The notes beneath the pieces were generated by a model. It did not search any database and was not told the origin of the DNA. It was given only the letters and a program-made list of their open reading frames with translations. Made by a program: the position numbers and the translations under genes. Shown here in pieces: positions 1 through 9,785 of a stretch of 64,000 bases of DNA (position 1 is its first letter; the number at the start of each line of letters is the position of its first letter). Source of the DNA: Clostridia bacterium (lineage in GTDB: Bacteria > Bacillota > Peptococcia > DRI-13 > UBA5745); contig JAHDPO010000044.1 of NCBI GenBank assembly GCA_018434325.1, forward strand, positions 56,791-120,790. Direction: 5' to 3'.

Positions 1-1
1 C

Positions 2-274
2 TTGATTCTGCTGAAAACCGGACTGATCGGCGGCACTCCCATAGAGCTTACCACCGCTCAGGGCTTTCAGTTTCTCTTTGCCGCTTTGCCCATCGGCATC
101 GCCGGCTTGACCTCCGGCATCGCTCAGGGCCGGGCCTCTGCCGCTTGTATGGGCCTGATTGCCAAACGTCCCGAAGAGCTTGGTAAAGCCATGATGTATC
201 CCGCCCTGGTTGAGACCTACGCCGTGCTGGCTCTGCTGATCTCCTTCCTGATGTGGCTGGGCATTCCCGTTTAA
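2..274 (+). CDS. ntpK: V-type ATPase subunit K (c-ring proteolipid), 5' end outside window
   Basis: C-terminal 90 residues of the membrane rotor proteolipid, which carries H+ or Na+ through the Vo sector. Two hydrophobic helices are visible. The second holds the ion-binding glutamate in PALVETYAVL (about residue 71 of the visible part). The preceding helix has the SGIAQG segment whose glutamine matches a Na+ ligand of Enterococcus hirae NtpK. The full protein is normally about 155 residues, so roughly 65 N-terminal residues lie left of the window. It is followed after 46 nt by subunit E, the usual bacterial order. Na+ coupling is an inference from those residues only. Confidence 0.9.
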   Translation: MILLKTGLIGGTPIELTTAQGFQFLFAALPIGIAGLTSGIAQGRASAACMGLIAKRPEELGKAMMYPALVETYAVLALLISFLMWLGIPV

Positions 275-320
275 TGGGAAACAGCAGCCTGTGGAACCAA
301 TATGTAAGGGAGATGGTCCT

Positions 321-920
321 ATGAACGGAATCGATAAAATCGCCGGCAAAATCGCTGAGGACGCCCAGAAGGAAATGGACTCCATTCTGGCCCAGGCCCG
401 GTCGGAAGCCGCCGCCATTGCGGAAAAATACGCCGCGCAAGCCAAGGCCGAAAGCGATAAAATCCTGGCCGCCGGTCAGGAGCAAGCCAAAGAAATCCGC
501 CGCCGGGCCGATTCTGCCGCCGATCAGGAGGCCAAGCAGCAGCTTTTGGCCACGAAGCAGAAAATGCTGGCCCGGGCCTTCGATGAGGCTTTACAAAGGC
601 TGCTGGCTTTGCCGGCAGAGGAATACGCCGCCCTTTTAGCCGGCCTGGCTGCCAAGGCTGCCGCCAGCGGCAGCGAAGAAATCATCCTGTCGCCAAAGGA
701 CAGGGAGGCCCTGGGCCAGAAGGTACTGACCGGCGCCAACCAGCTTCTGGAGAAGGCCGGCAAAAAAGCCGCCCTGACCCTGTCTGCAGAAACGAGACCC
801 TTTGTCGGCGGTTTATTGCTGAAATCCGGCGATGTGGAAGTAAACTGTACCCTGGACACCATCCTGCGCCTGTCAAAAGAGGATCTGGCTCTTGAGGTGG
901 CGGCGGCGTTATTCGCGTAA
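321..920 (+). CDS. ntpE: V-type ATPase subunit E (peripheral stalk)
   Basis: A 199-residue protein with a long Ala/Glu/Lys-rich N-terminal helix (residues about 1-95) and a globular C-terminal domain, the standard layout of the E stalk subunit that ties the catalytic head to the membrane sector. The ATG at 321 is chosen because GGGAGA lies at normal spacing before it and MNGIDKIAGKI aligns with the family start; an in-frame ATG 30 nt upstream has no comparable site. Second gene of the operon, 46 nt after K and 35 nt before C. Confidence 0.88.
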   Translation: MNGIDKIAGKIAEDAQKEMDSILAQARSEAAAIAEKYAAQAKAESDKILAAGQEQAKEIRRRADSAADQEAKQQLLATKQKMLARAFDEALQRLLALPAEEYAALLAGLAAKAAASGSEEIILSPKDREALGQKVLTGANQLLEKAGKKAALTLSAETRPFVGGLLLKSGDVEVNCTLDTILRLSKEDLALEVAAALFA

Positions 921-955
921 ACGCTGTTTGCGCAAAGCGGAAGGAAGTGCGTAAC

Positions 956-1960
956 TTGGCGAAACATACGATAAAGGATACCGATTATTTGTATGCCAGC
1001 GCACGTATCAAAAGCATGGAAAAAAACTTGCTGTCCCGGGATAAGCTGGAGCGTATGAGCGAGGCCAAAACCCTGGAAGATGCTCTGAAGCTGCTGGGAG
1101 AGTCCGGCTGGCCGGAAATCGCCAGCCCCACCATGGCAGCTGTTGAAGAGGTCTTGGCAAGCCGCCGCAGTGAAGCCTTTGCATTGGTACGAAGCCTGGC
1201 GCCGGATAAGCGGCTGCCCGATGTATTTCTGATTAAGTACGATTACCACAATTTAAAGGTCTTGTTAAAAAGCGAGGTTACCGGTGAAAATGCCGACGCT
1301 TTATTGATCGATGCCGGCCGGTTTTCCTGCCGCCAGCTGAAAACCATGCTGGCCGAGGATAGCTTCTCCGCCATGAACAAAAACATGGCCCAAAGCATCG
1401 AGGAGGCCAGGGATGTACTGGCCCGCACCCAGGATCCTCAGCTTTTGGATCTGATCCTGGATAAAGCCATGTTTGCCGACATGCTGGAAATGGCGGATGC
1501 TCTTGGCCTGCGCTACCTTCGCAATTATGTGATCCTGATGATTGACAGCGTCAATCTGCGGCTGACTGTGCGCTTACGGCGAATGGGCAAGGGCCTGGAG
1601 GTGCTGCGCTATGCTTTGATTCCCGGCGGTGACATCGCTATTTCCCGGCTTTTAGGAGACGTGACCCCTGATATCATCGAAAATGTTTATCACACTTCTC
1701 CTTTGGCTGCGGCAGCTCAAGCCGGGGCTCAGGCTCTTCGGGGCGAGGCTTCTTTATCCGCTGTGGATTTGGCCTGCGACGACGTCCTGCTGAATTATCT
1801 AAAAAGCGCGAGATATATAGCCTTTGGCGCCGAACCCCTCATCGGTTATCTGGCGGCGGTGGAAGCGGAGCTGACGGCGGTGCGGACGGTAATCACCGGC
1901 CGGCTGGCAGGTCTGGCCCCGGAAATGATTACGGAAAGGCTGAGGGAAACTTATGTATAA
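956..1960 (+). CDS. ntpC: V-type ATPase subunit C (central stalk-to-rotor connector)
   Basis: A 334-residue, largely helical protein of the V-ATPase C/d family that links the rotating central stalk to the proteolipid ring. The opening ...DYLYASARIKSMEKNLL is typical. TTG at 956 is preferred because the AAGGAA box at 941-946 then has about 9 nt spacing; GTG at 947 is in frame but directly abuts that box. The 3' end overlaps the start of subunit F by 8 nt, indicating translational coupling. Confidence 0.85.
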   Translation: MAKHTIKDTDYLYASARIKSMEKNLLSRDKLERMSEAKTLEDALKLLGESGWPEIASPTMAAVEEVLASRRSEAFALVRSLAPDKRLPDVFLIKYDYHNLKVLLKSEVTGENADALLIDAGRFSCRQLKTMLAEDSFSAMNKNMAQSIEEARDVLARTQDPQLLDLILDKAMFADMLEMADALGLRYLRNYVILMIDSVNLRLTVRLRRMGKGLEVLRYALIPGGDIAISRLLGDVTPDIIENVYHTSPLAAAAQAGAQALRGEASLSAVDLACDDVLLNYLKSARYIAFGAEPLIGYLAAVEAELTAVRTVITGRLAGLAPEMITERLRETYV

Positions 1961-2270
1961 GATTGCTGTTATCGGCGACCGGGACAGTGCCCTCGGTTTT
2001 AAAGCCTTAGGTCTGGAAACGATTTTTGCCGACACTCCTGAAGAAGCTAAGGCAGCCATTCACCGCCTGGCGGCGGAGGATTGCGCCGTGATCTATCTGA
2101 CAGAGCAGCTGGCCCAGGAAATTCCCGGCGATATTGACCGCTATGCCAATGCCGTCCGGCCTGCCATCATCCTGATCCCCGGCAAAACCGGTTCTTTGGG
2201 CATCGGTATTGAAAATGTTAACAAGGCTGTAGAAAAAGCCGTGGGCTCCAATATATTAAAGAACGAATAG
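1953..2270 (+). CDS. ntpF: V-type ATPase subunit F
   Basis: A 105-residue protein with the alternating beta/alpha pattern of subunit F (opening MYKIAVIGDRDSALGFKALG, later GKTGSLGIGIENVNKAVEKA). It sits in the central rotor shaft with subunit D and regulates coupling. Length is normal for the family. Its ATG overlaps the last codons of subunit C, and subunit A begins 15 nt after its stop. Confidence 0.92.
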   Translation: MYKIAVIGDRDSALGFKALGLETIFADTPEEAKAAIHRLAAEDCAVIYLTEQLAQEIPGDIDRYANAVRPAIILIPGKTGSLGIGIENVNKAVEKAVGSNILKNE

Positions 2271-2285
2271 GTGGGTGATAACGAT

Positions 2286-4061
2286 ATGCAAACAGGCAGA
2301 ATACTCAAGGTGGCCGGTCCGCTGATCACTGCCACAGGCCTGAAAGACGCCAATATGTTTGACGTGGTTCATGTGGGCAGCCAAAAGCTGATCGGTGAAA
2401 TCCTGGAAATGCGCGGCGATCAGGCCGCCATCCAGGTATATGAAGAAACTGCCGGTATTGGCCCCGGCGACGTGGTAGCCACCACCGGTTTTCCTCTGTC
2501 CGTGGAATTGGGCCCCGGCATGATCGAAACCATTTATGACGGCATCCAGAGACCTCTGGAAGCCATCCGGGCAATAGCCGGTTCCAACATCACCAGAGGC
2601 ATCCAGGTGCCCCCCATCAGCTACACCAAGCTGTGGAAGTTTGAGCCGACGGTACAGGCCGGCGCCAAAGTGGTGGGCGGCGACATTATCGGCGAGGTTC
2701 AGGAAACCACGATCATACGCCATAAGGTGATGGTTCCCCCCAAAATGGCCGGCACCATCAAGGAAATTAAGGAAGGGGAGTTTACGGTTAAAGATACCGT
2801 GGCCACTTTGACCTTGGCCGACGGTTCGGAAGCCCCCTTGACGATGATGCAAAAATGGCCCGTCCGTGTAGGCCGTCCCTACAAGGAAAAGCTGCCTCCC
2901 AATGTGCCGATGAATACAGGCCAGCGGGTCATCGATACTTTATTCCCCATCGCCAAAGGCGGCACCGCCGCTGTTCCCGGCCCCTTCGGCTCCGGCAAGA
3001 CCGTAGTGCAGCATCAGCTGGCCAAGTGGTCCGACGTGGAGATTGTGGTCTACATCGGCTGCGGCGAGCGGGGCAATGAAATGACCGACGTGCTGCGGGA
3101 ATTTCCGGAGCTGAAAGACCCCCGTACCGGCGAAAGCTTAATGAAGCGTACAGTTTTGATCGCCAACACCTCCGACATGCCGGTGGCAGCCCGGGAGGCT
3201 TCCGTTTATACCGGTATTACCATCGCCGAATACTTCCGGGATATGGGCTATTCCGTAGCCGTAATCGCCGACTCCACTTCCCGCTGGGCCGAGGCATTGC
3301 GTGAAATGTCCGGCCGCTTGGAAGAGATGCCCGGTGAGGAAGGCTATCCCGCCTACCTGTCCTCCCGTCTGGCTCAGTTCTATGAACGGGCCGGCTACGT
3401 CCGTTGCCTGGGCAGCGATGACCGCCGGGCCGCCTTGAGCGCCATCGGCGCCGTTTCACCCCCCGGCGGCGATATCTCCGAGCCTGTTTCCCAGGCTACC
3501 TTGCGTATTGTTAAGGTTTTCTGGGGCTTGGACGCCAGTTTGGCTTATGCCCGTCATTTTCCGGCCATCAACTGGCTGAACAGCTATTCCCTGTATGAAG
3601 ACCGGCTGGCCGGTTGGTTTAACGAAAACGTCCACAAAGACTTTATGGCGCAGCGGGGCGAAACCATGCGGCTGCTGCAGCAGGAAAGCGAGCTCAATGA
3701 AATCGTCCGTCTGGTCGGTATCGACGCTTTATCAGCTCAGGACCGTCTGACCATGGAAACGGCCAGGATGATCCGAGAAGACTTCCTCCAGCAAAACGCC
3801 TTTGTGGATACCGATGCTTATACTCCCTTCGGCAAGCAGTTCGGCCTCCTCCATATGATCCTGGACTACCATCGTCAGGGCAAGGCCGCTTTGGCTGCCG
3901 GCGCCGATATGAACGGACTCTTTTCCATCCCTGCCCGGGATAAGATCAGCCGGGCCAAAGACGTGGATCAGGCCGAATATGAGAAGATCTACGGCTTTAT
4001 CATGGAAGAGATGACAGCTCAGATCGACGCTCTCATCGAAGCAGGAGGTGACGCCCAGTGA
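2286..4061 (+). CDS. ntpA: V-type ATPase catalytic subunit A
   Basis: A 591-residue catalytic subunit. Walker A motif GPFGSGKT is at about residues 232-239, and the [31 protein letters not shown] block typical of V/A-type A subunits follows. The non-homologous insertion domain (about residues 110-190) that separates A subunits from F-type beta is present. ATG at 2286 is used rather than an in-frame GTG at 2271 because GGTGGG lies about 10 nt before it and [14 protein letters not shown] is the family N terminus. Its TGA overlaps the GTG of subunit B. ATP hydrolysis versus synthesis direction cannot be told from sequence. Confidence 0.97.
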   Translation: MQTGRILKVAGPLITATGLKDANMFDVVHVGSQKLIGEILEMRGDQAAIQVYEETAGIGPGDVVATTGFPLSVELGPGMIETIYDGIQRPLEAIRAIAGSNITRGIQVPPISYTKLWKFEPTVQAGAKVVGGDIIGEVQETTIIRHKVMVPPKMAGTIKEIKEGEFTVKDTVATLTLADGSEAPLTMMQKWPVRVGRPYKEKLPPNVPMNTGQRVIDTLFPIAKGGTAAVPGPFGSGKTVVQHQLAKWSDVEIVVYIGCGERGNEMTDVLREFPELKDPRTGESLMKRTVLIANTSDMPVAAREASVYTGITIAEYFRDMGYSVAVIADSTSRWAEALREMSGRLEEMPGEEGYPAYLSSRLAQFYERAGYVRCLGSDDRRAALSAIGAVSPPGGDISEPVSQATLRIVKVFWGLDASLAYARHFPAINWLNSYSLYEDRLAGWFNENVHKDFMAQRGETMRLLQQESELNEIVRLVGIDALSAQDRLTMETARMIREDFLQQNAFVDTDAYTPFGKQFGLLHMILDYHRQGKAALAAGADMNGLFSIPARDKISRAKDVDQAEYEKIYGFIMEEMTAQIDALIEAGGDAQ

Positions 4062-5434
4062 TTAAAGAATATCGTACTATACAGGAAGTAGCCGGTCCCC
4101 TGATGCTGATCAGGGACGTGGAAAACGTCACCTACGACGAATTAGGGGAAATCCAGCTGCAAAACGGCGAAACCCGCCGCTGCCGGGTTCTGGAAATCAA
4201 CGGCAGCAACGCCTTGGTTCAGCTTTTTGAAAGCTCCTCCGGCATCAATCTGGCCGGCTCCAAGGTGCGTTTTCTGGGCCACGGCATCGAGCTGGCCGTT
4301 TCCGGCGATATGCTGGGCCGGGTTTTTGACGGCATGGGCAACCCCATTGACGGCGGTCCGGAAATTCTGGCCGAAAAGAAAATGGATATCAACGGCCTGC
4401 CCACCAACCCCGCCGCCCGCGACTATCCCAACGAGTTTATTCAGACAGGTATTTCCGCCATCGACGGCTTAAACACCCTGGTTCGCGGCCAGAAGCTGCC
4501 GGTATTCTCCGGCTCCGGTCTGCCCCACGCCAATCTGGGCGCTCAGATCGCCCGTCAGGCCAAGGTGCTGTCCGGGGATTCCAAGTTTGCCGTTGTCTTT
4601 GCCGCCGTCGGCATCACCTTTGAAGAAGCCGATTTTTTCATCTCCGACTTCAAACGTACCGGCGCTATCGACCGTACCGTATTGTTCATGAACCTGGCCA
4701 ACGACCCGGCCATCGAGCGTATCGCCACCCCCCGTATGGCTTTGACTGCCGCGGAGTATTTGGCTTACGAAAAGAAGATGCAGGTGCTGGTCATCATCAC
4801 CGATATTACCAACTACGCCGAGGCTCTGCGTGAGGTTTCCGCCGCCCGCAAAGAAGTACCGGGCCGCCGGGGCTATCCGGGTTACCTCTACACCGACTTG
4901 GCCACCATGTACGAAAGAGCCGGCCGCCGCCTGGACAACGAGGGCTCCATTACCATGATCCCCATCCTGTCCATGCCGGAAGACGATAAGACCCATCCCA
5001 TTCCCGACCTTACCGGCTACATTACCGAAGGTCAGATCATCCTCTCCCGGGAGCTTTACCGCAAGGGCCTGACGCCGCCCATCGACGTGCTGCCTTCTCT
5101 GTCCCGTTTGAAGGACAAAGGCATCGGCGCCGGCAAGACCAGGGAAGACCATGCCGGCACCATGAACCAGCTGTTTGCGGCTTACGCCAAGGGCAAGGAC
5201 GCCAAAGAGCTGATGACCATTTTAGGTGAAGCGGCTCTGACGGAAGTGGACAAAAAGTACGCTCAATTTGCCGAGGCTTTTGAAAGACGCTACGTTTCCC
5301 AGGGCTATGATACCAACCGCACCATCGAGGAGACGTTGGATCTAGGCTGGGAACTGCTGACCATCCTGCCGAAAAACGAACTGAAGCGTATTAAGCCGGA
5401 GATCATCGAAAAATACTGGCCCATCAAAGATTAA
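4058..5434 (+). CDS. ntpB: V-type ATPase regulatory subunit B
   Basis: A 458-residue non-catalytic partner of subunit A; three A and three B subunits form the head hexamer. It keeps the ATPase fold but has a degenerate phosphate loop ([18 protein letters not shown]) in place of a Walker A motif, as expected for B. The GTG start lies in a GTGA overlap with the stop of A, with AGGAGGTGA upstream, so A and B are coupled and probably made in equal amounts. Confidence 0.97.
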   Translation: MIKEYRTIQEVAGPLMLIRDVENVTYDELGEIQLQNGETRRCRVLEINGSNALVQLFESSSGINLAGSKVRFLGHGIELAVSGDMLGRVFDGMGNPIDGGPEILAEKKMDINGLPTNPAARDYPNEFIQTGISAIDGLNTLVRGQKLPVFSGSGLPHANLGAQIARQAKVLSGDSKFAVVFAAVGITFEEADFFISDFKRTGAIDRTVLFMNLANDPAIERIATPRMALTAAEYLAYEKKMQVLVIITDITNYAEALREVSAARKEVPGRRGYPGYLYTDLATMYERAGRRLDNEGSITMIPILSMPEDDKTHPIPDLTGYITEGQIILSRELYRKGLTPPIDVLPSLSRLKDKGIGAGKTREDHAGTMNQLFAAYAKGKDAKELMTILGEAALTEVDKKYAQFAEAFERRYVSQGYDTNRTIEETLDLGWELLTILPKNELKRIKPEIIEKYWPIKD

Positions 5435-5447
5435 GGAGGGGTTTTAA

Positions 5448-6155
5448 ATGGCGCGCCTTAATGTGAACCCCACCCGGATGGAGCAAACCCGGTTAAAACG
5501 GCGGCTGGCCACGGCTAAACGCGGCCATAAGCTTTTGAAGGATAAACGGGATGAGCTGATGCGGCAGTTTTTGGAGATTGTCCGCCACAACCTGCAGCTC
5601 CGCAAAAAAGTGGAGGGGGCCCTGAGCAAAGCACACCGCAGCTTCACCATTGCCAGCGCCGTCATGTCGCCGGAGATGCTGGAGGAAGCGTTGATGTATC
5701 CCAAGCAAAGCGTGGCTCTGGAACTGTCCACCAAAAACATCATGTCCGTCAACGTGCCGGTCTATCAGTTTAAGATGAAAAGCGATGATCCGGCCGAGAT
5801 TTTTCCCTACGGCTTTGCCACCACCTCCGGGGAACTGGACGACGCCGTCCTGGCTTTATCCCAAACCCTTCAGGATATGCTGGAGCTGGCCCAGTCGGAG
5901 AAGACTGCCCAAATGCTGGCCCAGGAAATCGAGAAGACCCGACGCCGGGTCAACGCTCTGGAATACGTGATGATTCCCCAGCTGGTGGAGACCATCAAGT
6001 ACATCCGGATGAAGCTGGAGGAAAATGAGCGAGGCAACACTTCCCGGCTCATGAAGGTGAAGGATATGATGCTGGAAGAACAGCGTCAGAAAAATATCCG
6101 GCAGGACCAGGAAGCTTACGAAGCTCACTGCCTCAACTTTGAACCAAAGCAATAG
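5448..6155 (+). CDS. ntpD: V-type ATPase subunit D (central shaft)
   Basis: A 235-residue coiled-coil protein opening [20 protein letters not shown], the conserved N terminus of subunit D, the axle inside the A3B3 head. A good AAGGAGGGG ribosome site precedes the ATG. The C-terminal tail (from about residue 205, ending in [18 protein letters not shown]) is somewhat longer than in many homologues. Last gene of the operon; a strong terminator follows 80 nt later. No G/H stalk gene is seen between these genes; it may lie upstream of the window. Confidence 0.95.
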   Translation: MARLNVNPTRMEQTRLKRRLATAKRGHKLLKDKRDELMRQFLEIVRHNLQLRKKVEGALSKAHRSFTIASAVMSPEMLEEALMYPKQSVALELSTKNIMSVNVPVYQFKMKSDDPAEIFPYGFATTSGELDDAVLALSQTLQDMLELAQSEKTAQMLAQEIEKTRRRVNALEYVMIPQLVETIKYIRMKLEENERGNTSRLMKVKDMMLEEQRQKNIRQDQEAYEAHCLNFEPKQ

Positions 6156-6234
6156 GCAGGAAAATAACCAGATAAATACCCCGGCCGATACCCGGTATCC
6201 GCCAGCTGATTTAACATCACCGCTAAAAAGACCA

Positions 6235-6265
6235 GGAGCTGTCTCAAATGAGACAGCTCCCTTTT
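6235..6265 (+). terminator. Rho-independent terminator of the V-ATPase operon
   Basis: Perfect 11-bp stem GGAGCTGTCTC / GAGACAGCTCC with a 4-nt loop, followed by CTTTT. It lies 80 nt after ntpD. Confidence 0.9.
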
Positions 6266-6287
6266 ATTACGCGTTGCTCCCCGATTT

Positions 6288-6512
6288 TGTTCAATTTTTT
6301 CGGTTGTGTGGCGATCTTCGCCACAGCCTGTGCAAATTTTTCGCTTGTGGGTGAATTGCCGCCCTCGAAATGCTGTTTAGTCGCCAATTCTGTGCGTTTT
6401 TTTCGGTTGTGTCTGGATTTAAGGCTGAATCAGGCTTGCATTTTACATACAAACGCAATTTTTGCTCACCCAACCCTGTGACTTTACCTACAGACGCAAT
6501 TTTTGCACAAGG
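6288..6512. repeat. Hairpin-array repeat, copy A
   Basis: Non-coding stretch between the V-ATPase terminator and the NYN gene. It holds three direct units of the form TGTGCAATTTTTTCGGTTGT (near 6288, 6329, 6391) and then two inverted units (TACATACAAACGCAATTTTT near 6445 and TACAGACGCAATTTTTGCAC near 6488). The same order and similar spacing recur at 39218-39442. The remaining sequence from 6156 to 6591 holds no gene I can support. Confidence 0.7.
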
Positions 6513-6591
6513 GGGCAGGGAATACGGGCCGGACAACGCCGCACAGCGCAGGTCAGCGCTGGGTACCGCCACCGGCGGCACCCACTATCCC

Positions 6592-7464
6592 TTATTTCTT
6601 TTTAGCGGCAGCCTTCTTGGGCTTGCTCTGCCTCAAGGTAAACTTGCCGATGGGCTTGGCCGGTTTTGCCGGGGCCGGGGCGGCTTCCCCATCCTTATTG
6701 CGTATATAAGTATGCTTGACGCTGGGGTTATTGGTAGCCCGGTGCTCAATATCGAAGGCCCCCAGGGATTTAACGAACTGGGTCAGCTTGGGATAGCCGT
6801 AGTTGCGGGAGTCAAAGTCCGGCTGCTGTTTATTGAGGACGCTGCCTACCATACCCAGGAAAGCCCAGCCATCCTCTTCCGAGGTATCTTCCACGATTTT
6901 TTTGATAACCTTAATGATCTCCTCGCGGCTGGCAATATTGGATTGGGGGACGGCTTCCGCCAAAGCCGAGCTTTTGTTTTCTTTAGCTCCGCCGCCGGCT
7001 TCCTCTTCGTCCGCCGCCAATATGCCGTCGGAAACCAGCACCTCTAAATACTTGAACACCTCGCAGGCGGAGATAAAAGGCTGGGGCGTCTTTTTCTCCC
7101 CCATACCGATGACCTGCCTGCCGGCTTCCCGCAGCCGGGCCGCCAATCTGGTGAAGTCGCTGTCGCTGGAAACGATGCAAAAGCTGTCCACATGACCCGT
7201 ATACAAAATATCCATGGCATCGATGATCAGGGCAGAGTCGGTGGCGTTCTTGCCGCTGGTGTAGCTATATTGCTGCACCGGGGTGATCGAGTACGTCAAA
7301 AGCAGGCTTTTCCAGCTGCCCATCTCCGGCTTCGTCCAATCGCTGTAAATCCTCTTATAAGTGGGTATGCCGTATTTCGACAGCTCGTTCAAAATCGGCT
7401 TAATGTATTTGTAGGATACATTGTCGGCGTCGATCAGTACGGCGATCCTTTTTTCAATATCCAT
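6592..7464 (-). CDS. NYN-domain protein with C-terminal LOTUS/OST-HTH region (putative RNase)
   Basis: A 290-residue protein. Residues about 1-140 form a NYN (PIN-like) nuclease domain: IAVLIDADN supplies the first acidic site, TDSALIIDAMD the second, and VSSDSDFTRLAARLREAG the third, together the metal-binding set of this family. Residues about 175-250 (EEIIKVIKKIVEDTS...GYPKLTQFVKSLGAFDIE) resemble a LOTUS/OST-HTH RNA-binding module. The tail is Pro/Ala/Lys-rich. ATG at 7464 is chosen for the AGGAGGAATT directly before it. Related proteins are thought to act on RNA; the target here is unknown. Divergent from the radical SAM gene. Confidence 0.85.
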   Translation of the reverse strand: MDIEKRIAVLIDADNVSYKYIKPILNELSKYGIPTYKRIYSDWTKPEMGSWKSLLLTYSITPVQQYSYTSGKNATDSALIIDAMDILYTGHVDSFCIVSSDSDFTRLAARLREAGRQVIGMGEKKTPQPFISACEVFKYLEVLVSDGILAADEEEAGGGAKENKSSALAEAVPQSNIASREEIIKVIKKIVEDTSEEDGWAFLGMVGSVLNKQQPDFDSRNYGYPKLTQFVKSLGAFDIEHRATNNPSVKHTYIRNKDGEAAPAPAKPAKPIGKFTLRQSKPKKAAAKKK

Positions 7465-7588
7465 AATTCCTCCTTGGCCATTGCAATTTTTGCACATTTC
7501 AATTAACCTAAATGATATAGCCTTTGCTCCCAAAATACAAGCAGGGAGTTTCGACTGATTCTCTTATCGATAAATTGGAGGTAGCGCC

Positions 7589-8458
7589 ATGTTCTATGAA
7601 GGTACCGTATACCGGCCTCCCAGCGAGGCTTACAGTCTGATCATCCAGCTGACCATCGGCTGCGCCCGCAATAATTGCACCTTTTGTTCGATGTATAAGG
7701 ATAAAAGCTTTCGCATCCGGCCTCTGGATGAGGTGCTGCAGGATTTTTATTATATCAAAGAAAAAAGCGGCCAGCCCGTAAAGCGTATCTTCCTGGCCGA
7801 CGGCGACGCTCTGATCGTTAAAACCGCCGACCTGCTGCAAGTGCTGAAGGCTGCCAAAACCATTTTTCCGGAATGCCAGCGGATCACTATTTATGGCGCT
7901 CCCGCCGATGTGCTGGCCAAAAGCGTCGAAGAGCTAAGGTCCTTGCGGCAGGCCGGCCTGGAAATGGTCTATATCGGCGCTGAGTCCGGCGACGACCATG
8001 TGCTGCTTGATGTGCAAAAAGGGGCTGCCGCCGCGGAAATCATTGAAGCGGGCCTTCGCTTAAAGGCTGCCGGCATCAAGGTCTCCCTGACGCTGATCTC
8101 CGGCCTGGGCGGCCAAAAACGCCTGCGGGAGCATGCGGTAAACTCAGCCAAATTGGTCAGCGCCATTAAGCCGGAATACGTGGGCCTTTTGACCCTGATG
8201 ATCCATGAGGGCACGCCTTTGGCCGAGGCTATTGCCAACGGCAGCTTCACGCTGCTGACCCCCCGGGAGGTTCTGGAAGAAACCCGCTTATTCCTGTCGG
8301 AGGTGGACAGCGAAGGCACCGTGCTCCGTTCTAATCACGCCTCCAACTACGTCACGCTGGCCGGCACCCTCAATGCCGACCGGCAGCGGCTGCTGGCCCA
8401 GCTGGAGGCAGCAAGCAGCCAAAACAGCTTCCGGCCGGAAGGCTACCGGGGTTTTTAA
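7589..8458 (+). CDS. Radical SAM protein
   Basis: A 289-residue enzyme. Near residue 29, GCARNNCTFCSMYKDKSFR carries the three cysteines (C-X4-C-X2-C) that bind the SAM-cleaving 4Fe-4S cluster. Later segments (IYGAPADVL, MVYIGAESGDDHVL, VSLTLISGLGG) fit the radical SAM barrel. It resembles the stand-alone Elp3/HemN-like group of unassigned function found in anaerobes; no auxiliary cluster domain is visible. GGAGGTAGC precedes the ATG. The MGMT-family gene starts 2 nt after its stop, so the two are probably co-transcribed. Confidence 0.85.
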   Translation: MFYEGTVYRPPSEAYSLIIQLTIGCARNNCTFCSMYKDKSFRIRPLDEVLQDFYYIKEKSGQPVKRIFLADGDALIVKTADLLQVLKAAKTIFPECQRITIYGAPADVLAKSVEELRSLRQAGLEMVYIGAESGDDHVLLDVQKGAAAAEIIEAGLRLKAAGIKVSLTLISGLGGQKRLREHAVNSAKLVSAIKPEYVGLLTLMIHEGTPLAEAIANGSFTLLTPREVLEETRLFLSEVDSEGTVLRSNHASNYVTLAGTLNADRQRLLAQLEAASSQNSFRPEGYRGF

Positions 8459-8460
8459 TA

Positions 8461-8868
8461 ATGAAAGACAGGCTAAACTCCGGCATTGGCTTTGGAAGCG
8501 CTGCCAGCTGCCCCGACTCGGCAGACGCCGCAAATGATGCAGACGCCGCAGATACTGCAAGCACCGGCGGCTTTTTTCGGCAGGTCTACGCTATCGTCGG
8601 CCAAATCCCTGCCGGCAGGGTGGCCACTTACGGCCAAATCGCCGCCCTCCTGGGCCGCCCCCTGGCTGCCAAAATGGTGGGCTTTGCCATGAGCCAGGCG
8701 CCGGCCGGCCTGCCATGCCACCGGGTGGTCAACCGCCTGGGTGAAATGGCCCCCCGTGACATTTTTGGCAGCCCTGCCTTCCAGCAACGGCTGCTGGAGG
8801 ATGAAGGCATTGTTTTTTTGCCTAACGGCCGCATCGACATGAAAAAGTGCTTGTGGGATCCGCGATAG
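8461..8868 (+). CDS. MGMT-family methylated-DNA-protein cysteine methyltransferase, small form
   Basis: A 135-residue protein. From about residue 36 it matches the DNA-binding/alkyl-acceptor domain of Ogt/MGMT (GQIPAGRVATYGQIAALLG, then LPCHRVVNRLGEM). The acceptor motif PCHRVV is intact, so direct dealkylation is possible, unlike the cysteine-less ATL proteins. Oddly, the N-terminal Ogt domain is missing and is replaced by about 30 residues of Ala/Asp-rich low complexity (AANDADAADTA). The start is the first ATG after the radical SAM stop and has no strong ribosome site, so re-initiation is likely. Confidence 0.8.
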   Translation: MKDRLNSGIGFGSAASCPDSADAANDADAADTASTGGFFRQVYAIVGQIPAGRVATYGQIAALLGRPLAAKMVGFAMSQAPAGLPCHRVVNRLGEMAPRDIFGSPAFQQRLLEDEGIVFLPNGRIDMKKCLWDPR

Positions 8869-8894
8869 GCGGCTTCCGCTATGGTCTGCTTTCG

Positions 8895-9725
8895 TTATTG
8901 GGTTTGCGCTTCATGCTCCGGCAGCAGCGGATTATACATCATCAAGCTATGATTCTCCGTAATGTACTGATCCTCCACCAGATTGCCCGCTTCGTCAAAA
9001 ATCCTTCTGCGCAGCACGTTATGCCGGCTGTAGCCGCCCCAAAACTCCTGCTCTATCCGGTGCTCCCCTTCATATACCTCATACTTGTATTTATTCTCCG
9101 CCGCCGAAACCCAGCGGCCCTCCAAATGATCCTCCGTCACCTCGACAAGCAATTGAAAAGGATGAACGGTATCATTGCGGATGATCAGATCCAGGTAATT
9201 GTAATGGCAGGTGGCGCCGCTGCCAAAAGGCTGCCGGCGGTCGACGTCGGGAAATACGTCGTAGCTGTGGCGGTGGCGCTCCACTACCGTCAAAGGGGTA
9301 TGAAGGGTCATCCAATAAATCAAATTGGAAAGCTGGCAAAGACCGCCGCCGATACCCGGTTGAAAGCCGCCGTTTTTCAATATCATGCCCGGCAGATAGC
9401 CTTTACGCCGGCTGGGCCTGCCGATCAAACGCCAATAAGAAAAGGTTTCGCCAGGATAAAGAATCACCTGGTTAACCTTTTCTACAGCGATTTTTAAGTT
9501 GGTAATTTTATTATGCTGAAGGTACATCTCCACGTCCTTTAGCTGCCGCAAAAGAGGAGTGGCGTGGTAAACCCAGGGCTGCCCCGGAATCAATTGCTTA
9601 TGTTGTTCGGCAAATTTATATCTGCCGGACCACCAAACCAAATAGCGCCGCAGACAATAATAAGCTGATCCCACGATCACCCTTAATTTACTGCGGCGCC
9701 GGCTTTTTAGCAGGGTTTTTTCCAT
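8895..9725 (-). CDS. VanW family protein
   Basis: A 276-residue protein of the VanW family. The segment LYPGETFSYWRLIGRPSRRKGYLPGMILKNG followed by GGLCQLSNLIYWM is the diagnostic core. VanW was named from vancomycin-resistance clusters but its biochemical role is unknown; no van genes lie nearby, so resistance should not be inferred. The N terminus has a basic stretch (KSRRRSKLRV) but no clear signal peptide, and no G5 domain is present. AGGTG precedes the ATG at 9725. It converges on the MGMT-family gene. Confidence 0.85.
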   Translation of the reverse strand: MEKTLLKSRRRSKLRVIVGSAYYCLRRYLVWWSGRYKFAEQHKQLIPGQPWVYHATPLLRQLKDVEMYLQHNKITNLKIAVEKVNQVILYPGETFSYWRLIGRPSRRKGYLPGMILKNGGFQPGIGGGLCQLSNLIYWMTLHTPLTVVERHRHSYDVFPDVDRRQPFGSGATCHYNYLDLIIRNDTVHPFQLLVEVTEDHLEGRWVSAAENKYKYEVYEGEHRIEQEFWGGYSRHNVLRRRIFDEAGNLVEDQYITENHSLMMYNPLLPEHEAQTQ

Positions 9726-9785
9726 GAAGGGAACACCTCAGCTTTCTGCCCTCAATTATACCATAATAAGGGAGGGCCGTCAGCC

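Noticed and set aside
6288..6512. CRISPR array
   Set aside because: Units are short, imperfect, unevenly spaced and partly inverted; there are no uniform spacers and no cas genes.
8895..9725. Vancomycin resistance function for the VanW gene
   Set aside because: No vanA/B-type ligase, vanH or vanX nearby; VanW alone is widespread and of unknown role.
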